Below are positions 29,640-35,190 of a stretch of DNA of 35,190 bases, piece by piece. The notes beneath the pieces were generated by a model, which saw only the letters and a program-made list of their open reading frames with translations, did not search any database and was not told where the DNA came from. Source of the DNA: NP936 sp002726085 (GTDB lineage: Bacteria; Acidobacteriota; Vicinamibacteria; Vicinamibacterales; UBA8438); assembly GCA_036012905.1 (NCBI GenBank), contig DASCQF010000097.1, forward strand, positions 1 to 35,190, in the 5' to 3' direction. Within the stretch, counting starts at the first letter, position 1, and each line of letters starts with the position of its first letter. The translations under genes and the position numbers were made by a program.

Positions 29640-29666
29640 CGCGGTGGACACCGAGGAGAACCGTCG

Positions 29667-30659
29667 ATGAAATCTCGATCGCTGATCATCCTGGTGGCCC
29701 TGATACTGGCCCCGGTCATGCTGTTCGCCCAACGCACGGACCGAATTCAGCTTGGCTCGATTCTGCCGGCCAACTCGATTTATGACAGAGGCTTGAAGCA
29801 GATGGCCGCCGATTGGCAGCGCGAGACGGAGGGCCGCGTGCAACTCCGCGTGCAGTCCGGGACAGTAAAAGACGAGGCGACACTGGCCCGTCGGCTCAGC
29901 GTTGGCCGGCCGCAGGCGGCGGTCTTCGTCCAGCCTGGCGAGATCAGTGAGGCGTTCAACGTGCTCAGCATTCCGTTCTTCTTCGAGTCGGACGACGAAG
30001 CGTTCCATGTGGTCGAAAAGCTGACTCCGACGTTTGAGCGTGCGCTGGCCGACGAGGGGCTCGTCCTGCTCAACTGGGGCCACGGAGGCTGGCTGCGTTT
30101 CTTCACGGCGGACCGTGTCGATGACCTGGACGGTCTGAAGCGTACCAAGATCTTCACGACGGCGGGCGACGAGAAGATGGAGCAGTGGTACAAACAGAAC
30201 GGGTTCGACCCGACGCCGCTGGCCATCACCGACGTGTTGCTGGGGCTCAATACTGGCTTGATCAACGCCTACCCGAGTCCGCCCTACGGTGCCCTCCTGA
30301 TGGGGTGGTACGACAAGGCACCTTATATGCTCGACGTGCCGTTGACCCCGCTTCTTGGCATTACGGTCATCACTGAGCGAGCCTGGAGCGGGATCAGTGC
30401 CGAGGATCAGCAGACGCTCCGCGCGTCGGCGAAGCGATTCGAGCAGACCCTGCGCCGTGACGTACCCAAAGAGGAGCAGGAGTCAGTCGACCAGATGGTG
30501 GCGCGCGGACTGACCGTCGTGGATCTCGACGATGCGGCCATCGCCTCCTTCCGGGACGTCGCGGATGAGCTGACCGCATCCTGGCGCGGCACGATCATTC
30601 CAGCCGACATCTACGACCTTGCGCTCCGGGAGCGAGACGCCTTCCGCGCCGCCCGGTGA
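29667..30659 (+). CDS. TRAP transporter substrate-binding protein (DctP family)
   Basis: A 330-residue periplasmic binding protein. MKSRSLIILVALILAPVMLF is the signal peptide and there is no lipobox. The mature part begins IQLGSILPANSIYDRGLKQM, with VFVQPGEISEAFNVLSIPFF and LTPTFERALADEGLVLLNWG, then FFTADRVDDLDGLKRTKIFT. That last segment carries the conserved region that in DctP proteins holds the carboxylate-binding arginine. It captures an organic acid (type unknown) for the TRAP permease. The start has an SD (gaggagaacc). It lies between TatT and fused DctQM, an intact T-P-QM operon. Confidence 0.9.
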   Translation: MKSRSLIILVALILAPVMLFAQRTDRIQLGSILPANSIYDRGLKQMAADWQRETEGRVQLRVQSGTVKDEATLARRLSVGRPQAAVFVQPGEISEAFNVLSIPFFFESDDEAFHVVEKLTPTFERALADEGLVLLNWGHGGWLRFFTADRVDDLDGLKRTKIFTTAGDEKMEQWYKQNGFDPTPLAITDVLLGLNTGLINAYPSPPYGALLMGWYDKAPYMLDVPLTPLLGITVITERAWSGISAEDQQTLRASAKRFEQTLRRDVPKEEQESVDQMVARGLTVVDLDDAAIASFRDVADELTASWRGTIIPADIYDLALRERDAFRAAR

Positions 30660-30691
30660 ATCGGTGTCTCGCCTGACCTCCGGGAGCGGCC

Positions 30692-32539
30692 ATGAGTGAC
30701 AGCGCACCCGTCGAGACAGCCGGCTCCCATACGCGGCTGGTCCGGGTACTGCGTGGGGGCGAAGAGCTCGTCGCGAATCTGGCCCTGGCGGCGATGGTGC
30801 TGCTGCCGCTGGCTGAAATCGTCGTTCGGCCGGTCTTCTCGGGCGGCATCCCCGGCTCCATTTCCTTCGTCCAGCACCTGACCCTCTGCGTCGGTTTTCT
30901 CGGCGCGGCGCTCGCCGCCCGTGAAGGCAAGCTGATTGCGCTGGCCACTGCCACGTTCCTGCCTGCTGGGGGGACTCGTCAGGCCACGGAGGTCTTCGCG
31001 GCGTTTGTCGGCACCGCCGTGTCGACGATTCTGGCCACCGCGGCCTACGCGTTCATGCGGCTCGAACTGGAGGACGGCACCACGATCGCCGCCGGTGTGC
31101 CCGTCTGGGTCGCGCTGGCCGTGCTGCCAGCGTCTTTCGCCGCCATCGCACTGCGGCTTACCTGGCGTGCATCGGAGGGCTGGGGCGGTCGAGCGGTCGC
31201 GGCGGTCGGCATCCTCGTCGGCCTGTGGCTCGGGCTGACTGACGGGATACTCGAGGCGGCGCCGATCTGGCCGCTGATCTTGCTGGTTCTGGCAGCGGCG
31301 GTGCTTGGCGCGCCGATCTTCACAATTCTTGGTGGCGCCGCGGTGTTGCTCTACATGGGTGACGGCGACCTGCCGGTCATCGTGGCGATCGAGACCTACA
31401 GTCTGAATACGTCGCCGTATCTGCCCGCGATTCCACTGTTCACGTTGGCCGGCTTCGTGCTCGCGGAGGGAAACGCTTCGGAGCGGTTACTGCGTGTCTT
31501 TCGGGCGGGCGTCGGCTGGATACCGGGCGGCACCGCGATCGTGTGTGTGGGGTTGTGTGCTTTCTTCACGGTGTTCACGGGCGGTTCGGGCGTGACGATC
31601 CTCGCCCTCGGTGGGCTCCTGTTTCCGGCGCTGCTGAAGGATGGTTATCGTGAGCGCTTTTCGCTCGGGCTATTGACCGCATCCGGGTCGCTTGGGCTGC
31701 TATTCCCGCCGGCGATGCCGCTGATCTTGTATGCGATCGTGGCGCGGGTCGCGCCCGACGATCTGTTTGTGGCCGGCATCGGGCCCGGCATCCTGCTCGT
31801 GGGGCTGACGGCCGCCTGGGGCGTTCGCGAGGGCTTGTCGACCGGCGCGGGGCGTCACCGCTTCAGAGGCGCTGAGCTCCGCTCGGCGCTGTGGGAGGCG
31901 AAGTGGGAGCTGAGCATTCCGTTCGTCGTTCTTGGCGTGTTGTACAGCGGATTCGCCACGTTGGTCGAGACAGCGGCCTTCACCGCCCTCTACGCGGCCA
32001 TCATTCAAGGCGGGATTCACCGGGACTTCTCACTTGGTCGAGGACTGCACAGCGCCTTCAGCGAGTGTGTGGTCCTGGTCGGCGGTGTGCTGATCATTCT
32101 GGGCGTGGCTGTCGGGTTTACCGCCTATCTCAACGACGCCGACGTACCGTATCTGATCGTCGAGTGGGCACAGGAGAATGTCGGCTCGCGGCTTGCGTTC
32201 CTGCTCGGGCTCAATCTGTTCCTGCTGTTGGTTGGCTGCGTGATGGACATCTTCTCGGCGACCTTCGTGGTCGTGCCGCTCATCGTGCCGGTGGCAGAGC
32301 AGTTCGGGATAAACCCCTTACACCTCGGGATCATCTTTATCGCGAATCTGGAGCTGGGTTTCCTGACACCACCGGTCGGGCTCAATCTGTTTTTGGCGTC
32401 GTATCGGTTCGACCGGCCGTTGCTGGAGGTCTACCGCGCGTCACTGCCGCTCCTCGCGATCTTGGGCTTTGGCGTGCTGGTGATTACTTATGTACCATGG
32501 CTGACTCTGGGACTTCTCGAATGGCTTGGGCGGGTCTGA
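30692..32539 (+). CDS. TRAP transporter fused DctQM permease
   Basis: A 615-residue integral membrane protein. Residues ~1-190 form the small DctQ part (LALAAMVLLPLAEIVVRPVF, FVQHLTLCVGFLGAALAARE). Residues ~195-615 form the large DctM permease, with ILGGAAVLLYMGDG, AIPLFTLAGFVLAEGN, FFTVFTGGSGVTILALGGLL, GSLGLLFPPAMPLILYAIV and LELGFLTPPVGLNLFLASYR, typical TRAP scaffold loops with repeated GFLxPP and PP motifs. It couples solute uptake to a Na+ or H+ gradient together with the DctP protein. Such Q-M fusions are known in sialic acid TRAP systems (SiaQM). It is transcribed directly after the binding protein gene. Confidence 0.93.
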   Translation: MSDSAPVETAGSHTRLVRVLRGGEELVANLALAAMVLLPLAEIVVRPVFSGGIPGSISFVQHLTLCVGFLGAALAAREGKLIALATATFLPAGGTRQATEVFAAFVGTAVSTILATAAYAFMRLELEDGTTIAAGVPVWVALAVLPASFAAIALRLTWRASEGWGGRAVAAVGILVGLWLGLTDGILEAAPIWPLILLVLAAAVLGAPIFTILGGAAVLLYMGDGDLPVIVAIETYSLNTSPYLPAIPLFTLAGFVLAEGNASERLLRVFRAGVGWIPGGTAIVCVGLCAFFTVFTGGSGVTILALGGLLFPALLKDGYRERFSLGLLTASGSLGLLFPPAMPLILYAIVARVAPDDLFVAGIGPGILLVGLTAAWGVREGLSTGAGRHRFRGAELRSALWEAKWELSIPFVVLGVLYSGFATLVETAAFTALYAAIIQGGIHRDFSLGRGLHSAFSECVVLVGGVLIILGVAVGFTAYLNDADVPYLIVEWAQENVGSRLAFLLGLNLFLLLVGCVMDIFSATFVVVPLIVPVAEQFGINPLHLGIIFIANLELGFLTPPVGLNLFLASYRFDRPLLEVYRASLPLLAILGFGVLVITYVPWLTLGLLEWLGRV

Positions 32540-32617
32540 CCGTCGCGCAGGTATGCGCCGGGGAGTGTGACAGGTTGCGCGCACGGCGGCGACCGCCGTC
32601 TGCGGTGGGGGGATGTG

Positions 32618-33700
32618 ATGCGGAAGCGGGACTCGTCGTGGGTCGGTGCCGTTGGGGTGCTGGCGATGCTTGTGGTCGGATGCCGTGTTGAGGAGCCTGT
32701 AGCGGAGGTGGCCGACCCGCCGGCACCGGCAGCTGACATCGGGAGCGGGGAAGCGCATCTGACAAACCTCCGTCAACTCACCTTCGGTGGCCAGAACGCG
32801 GAAGCCTACTACGCGTTTGACGGCAGCCGGCTGATTTTTCAGTCGACCCGCGAGGGCGTGCCCTGCGACCAGATCTATACGATGGAGCTCGATGGGTCGG
32901 ACGCCACGATGGTCAGCACCGGTGACGGCCGCACCACCTGTGGGTACTTCTTCCCGGGTGGCGAGTCGATCCTCTATGCCTCAACGCATCTGGGTGGCAG
33001 CGAGTGTCCGCCGGAGCCGGGGTCCGAGATGGGCTACGTCTGGCCGGTCTACGACAGCTACGACATCTTCACCGCCAACCCGGACGGATCCGGGTTGACC
33101 CGGATCACCGAGACGGACGGGTACGACGCCGAGGCGACCATCGGTCCGGACGGGCGGGTCGTGTTCACGAGCGTGCGTGACGGCGACATGGAGATCTATT
33201 CCATGAACGGCGACGGCTCAGACCTCACCCGGCTAACTGACCGACCCGGACCGGATGGCGGTCCGTTCTTTTCCCCCGACGGCAGCAAGATCGTCTTCCG
33301 TGCGCGGGAAATTGCACCGGGGCCGGAGCTCGACGACTTCAACACGCTGCTCGGGCAGGGCCTGTGGCGCCCGACCGCGCTCGAGATCTTCGTCATGGAT
33401 GCCGACGGCGGCAACCTGCATCAGGTAACCGACATGGGTGATGCCAACTTCGCGCCGTTCTGGCATCCCGATGGCGAACGGATCATCTTCAGCTCCAACT
33501 CACGCGACCCGGAAGGCCGGGACTTCGACCTGTTCATGATCCACGAAGACGGCACTGGGCTCGAGCAGATCACCTTCAACAACACGTTCGACGGATTCCC
33601 CATGTTCTCCCCTGACGGCCGCCATCTCGTCTTTGCTTCGAATCGTGACGCCGAGGTCGAAGGCGACACGAACGTCTTCATCGCCGATTGGGTGGAATGA
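32618..33700 (+). CDS. TolB-like beta-propeller (PD40) lipoprotein
   Basis: About 360 residues. The ATG at 32618 opens a signal with lipobox (AVGVLAMLVVGC), after ggtgggggg as SD. From about residue 55 there are repeated PD40 blades: YFFPGGESILYASTH, DIFTANPDGSGLTRITETDG, EIYSMNGDGSDLTRLTDRPG, PFFSPDGSKIVFRAREI, FVMDADGGNLHQVTDMGD and MFSPDGRHLVFASNRD. This is the TolB-type six- or seven-bladed propeller that binds proteins or ligands. It is anchored outside the inner membrane. It is next to the TRAP operon but separated by 78 bp, so a joint role is only suggested. Confidence 0.88.
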   Translation: MRKRDSSWVGAVGVLAMLVVGCRVEEPVAEVADPPAPAADIGSGEAHLTNLRQLTFGGQNAEAYYAFDGSRLIFQSTREGVPCDQIYTMELDGSDATMVSTGDGRTTCGYFFPGGESILYASTHLGGSECPPEPGSEMGYVWPVYDSYDIFTANPDGSGLTRITETDGYDAEATIGPDGRVVFTSVRDGDMEIYSMNGDGSDLTRLTDRPGPDGGPFFSPDGSKIVFRAREIAPGPELDDFNTLLGQGLWRPTALEIFVMDADGGNLHQVTDMGDANFAPFWHPDGERIIFSSNSRDPEGRDFDLFMIHEDGTGLEQITFNNTFDGFPMFSPDGRHLVFASNRDAEVEGDTNVFIADWVE

Positions 33701-33705
33701 GGTAT

Positions 33706-33831
33706 GAAGGAGGCAGGAGGCAGGAGGCAGGAGACGGGAGTAGACGGGTGGGCTTCGCCGGCATTTCTGGATGCCGCGCAGCGTCCTGTTTCCTCCTGCC
33801 TCCTGCCTCCTGCCTCCTGCCTCCTGCCTTC
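33706..33831. repeat. Inverted GGAGGCA / TGCCTCC heptamer arrays around a hairpin core
   Basis: The left array (33709-33729) is three GGAGGCA units. The right array (33797-33831) is five TGCCTCC-type units, the last tgccttc. They would pair over ~28 bp, enclosing a core with a second hairpin, CGGCAT-TTCTGG-ATGCCG. It lies between the TolB-like and M20 genes. Confidence 0.85.
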
Positions 33832-33855
33832 TGAATTGTAGAGAGCGCCCCACCC

Positions 33856-34989
33856 GTGGATCCCGTCCTCGCCCTGCTGCGCGATCTGGTCGCGATCGAC
33901 TCTGTCAATCCATCACTCGTTCCCGGCGGCGCCGGTGAAGCGGCGATCGCCGATCGCGTTGCGGCGGCGCTCGGGGCGGCCGAGCTCGACGTCGAGGTGA
34001 GCGAGGTGGCCCCGGGTCGACCCAATGTGGTTGGGGTGCTCGAGGGGCGCGCGCCGGGGCGCGCGCTGATGCTCTGTGGGCATACCGACACGGTGGGTGT
34101 CGAGGGGATGGCGGCACCGTTCGACCCGGTCGAGCGCGCGGGTCGTCTCTACGGTCGAGGCGCACAGGACATGAAGAGCGGCGTGGCCGCGATGGTTGAC
34201 GCGGCGGCCCGGCTCGCCGCTGGAGGCGGTCTCAGCTCCGGGCGGCTGGTGGTTGCCGCGGTCGCCGATGAGGAGCACGCCAGCCTCGGGGCCGATGCCC
34301 TGGTCAGGGAGCACGGCGCCGACGGCGCGGTGGTGACCGAGCCCACCGGTCTCGCAATCGCGACCGGTCACAAGGGGTTCGAGTGGGTCGAGGTCGAAAC
34401 CCGCGGGCGCGCTGCCCATGGGAGCCGGCCGGCCGAGGGGCGCGACGCGATTCTGTACATGGGACGCGTCCTGGCCAGGCTGGAGTCGGTCAACGCCCGG
34501 CTGATCACGGGGCCGGCTCACCCGTTGCTGGGGACGCCGTCGCTCCACGCCTCGACGATCGGCGGAGGGCGCGAGCTCAGTGTCTACCCTGATCGGTGCT
34601 GCCTGCGCTTCGAGCGGCGGACGCTGACGGGTGAGCCGCCGGATGTGGGACTGATGGAGGTGCAACGGGCTCTGGACGAGCTGCGTGAAGAGGATGCGGC
34701 GTTCGAGGGCTCGGCCCGTCAGCTATTCTCCCGCCCGGCGCATGAGATCGGAGATGACCAGCCGGTGTGTCGGGCGTTGGTCCAGGCGCTCGAGCGGCGG
34801 GGTCGTGACGCGACACCTACCGGCATGTCGTACTGGACCGATGCGTCGGTTTTGGGGCGTGCCGGGACGCCGGCGGTGCTCTTCGGACCATCCGGTGCGG
34901 GGCTTCATGGTGCGGAAGAGTATGTGGAGATCGACTCCGTGGTCACGTGCCGCGACACCCTCGTCGACCTCGCACGCGCGTTCTGCTGA
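33856..34989 (+). CDS. M20-family deacylase (ArgE/DapE-like)
   Basis: A 377-residue zinc aminoacylase/peptidase. Zinc-site motifs: LCGHTDTVGVEGM (H and D), YGRGAQDMKSGVAAM, VADEEHASLGADAL (Glu-Glu) and a C-terminal AGLHGAEEYVEIDS (His). A dimerisation lid domain lies between (TRGRAAHGSRPAEGRDAI). The family includes ArgE, DapE and related deacylases acting on N-acyl amino acids. There are no arginine or lysine biosynthesis neighbours, so the exact substrate is not set. It starts at GTG 33856, right after the heptamer element. The stop at 34987 is 150 bp from the IS transposase ATG. Confidence 0.9.
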   Translation: MDPVLALLRDLVAIDSVNPSLVPGGAGEAAIADRVAAALGAAELDVEVSEVAPGRPNVVGVLEGRAPGRALMLCGHTDTVGVEGMAAPFDPVERAGRLYGRGAQDMKSGVAAMVDAAARLAAGGGLSSGRLVVAAVADEEHASLGADALVREHGADGAVVTEPTGLAIATGHKGFEWVEVETRGRAAHGSRPAEGRDAILYMGRVLARLESVNARLITGPAHPLLGTPSLHASTIGGGRELSVYPDRCCLRFERRTLTGEPPDVGLMEVQRALDELREEDAAFEGSARQLFSRPAHEIGDDQPVCRALVQALERRGRDATPTGMSYWTDASVLGRAGTPAVLFGPSGAGLHGAEEYVEIDSVVTCRDTLVDLARAFC

Positions 34990-35069
34990 GGCCTCTGTAC
35001 GCTAGACCGTAGCTCGGTTGTGTCGACATCCGTGGAGTAACGCTTCAGCCCCGCAGATGAGATGAGAGG

Positions 35070-35139
35070 GCCAGCCTCCAAACGGGGTATCTTGCGGTCC
35101 CCAAATCAACCACGGGCTCAAGGCCCAAAGGAGGCTGGC
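35070..35139 (+). ncRNA. Structured leader of an IS110-type transposase (possible bridge RNA region)
   Basis: gccagcctcc (35070-35079) pairs with ggaggctggc (35130-35139) in a perfect 10-bp stem. Inside are ggggtatcttgcggtcccc (35084-35102) and gggctcaaggccc (35114-35126), two further hairpins, together a three-way junction. The right arm contains the transposase SD (aaaggagg), so the stem hides it. In IS110 elements the noncoding end beside the transposase start can encode the bridge RNA; whether this is part of one is inferred. Confidence 0.4.
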
Positions 35140-35190
35140 ATGGCGAACGGTATCACGAGCGAAACCGCAGTGACGATCGGTGTGGACCTG
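35140..35190 (+). CDS. Probable IS110-family transposase, cut by the window end
   Basis: Only 17 codons are present: MANGITSETAVTIGVDL. The pattern VTIGVDLG-type with the first Asp of a RuvC-like DEDD catalytic site fits IS110-family transposases, whose N-terminus reads like this. The start ATG follows aaaggagg at good spacing. IS110 elements lack ordinary terminal inverted repeats, in agreement with what is seen. Because the piece is so short, another RuvC-like or ROK-like start cannot be excluded. Confidence 0.5.
   Translation, partial: MANGITSETAVTIGVDL

Noticed and set aside
28896..30083. A 395-codon minus-strand frame across TatT and DctP
   Set aside because: No domain-like sequence and it spans the junction of two well-supported plus genes.
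1..35190. CRISPR array
   Set aside because: The only regular repeats are short heptamers, 8-, 11- and 12-bp units without spacers of uniform length; no cas gene seen.

Overview
The window reads as a chromosomal segment of a high-GC, Gram-negative bacterium. Several genes point to an outer membrane and periplasm: lipoproteins, a secreted asparaginase, a TRAP transporter with a periplasmic binding protein, an M61 peptidase and a possible beta-barrel. Gene content and the many SD-less starts would fit Acidobacteriota (Vicinamibacteria-like). That placement is inference from general resemblance and no marker gene here settles it. A selenocysteine tRNA shows the lineage probably makes selenoproteins.

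Region 1 (1-3118) is one end of an integrated mobile element: the 3' part of a DUF3631 gene carrying a nested palindrome, a frameshifted TubC-like small gene, two small unknown/zinc-finger genes, an excisionase-like HTH gene and a tyrosine integrase. It abuts the 3' end of tRNA-Sec (3119-3215), which is the likely attachment site.

Region 2 (3119-10.9 kb) is chromosomal: a cold-shock protein with a long leader, MocA-like nucleotidyltransferase, tRNA-Ala(GGC), secreted L-asparaginase, several small zinc-ribbon or unknown proteins, a degenerate DnaJ-like protein, YidD, a DUF4870-like membrane protein and the Mrp/ApbC Fe-S carrier. Between two related small genes (6696-6923) sits an array of four DnaA-box-like 9-mers in the same orientation at an exact 11-bp pitch, a candidate replication-origin element or DnaA-controlled site.

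Region 3 (10.9-28.5 kb) holds housekeeping and envelope genes: Pcm lipoprotein, polysaccharide deacetylase, M61 peptidase, secreted PPP-like phosphatase, Crp-type regulator, glucokinase, a MerR-TPR fusion, DEAD-box helicase and IF-1, an acyl-activating/ACP/acyltransferase fusion, dienelactone hydrolase, threonine dehydratase, CCA-adding enzyme and a SUMF1-domain protein. Intergenic gaps here carry heptamer tandem repeats, an inverted-repeat divergent promoter, and a vestigial copy of the deacetylase 3' end.

Region 4 (28.7-35.2 kb) is a TRAP transporter operon of the TatT/TatP type with fused DctQM, followed by a TolB-like lipoprotein and an M20 deacylase. The window ends at the start of a probable IS110-family transposase whose leader can fold into a three-way junction that hides its ribosome binding site.
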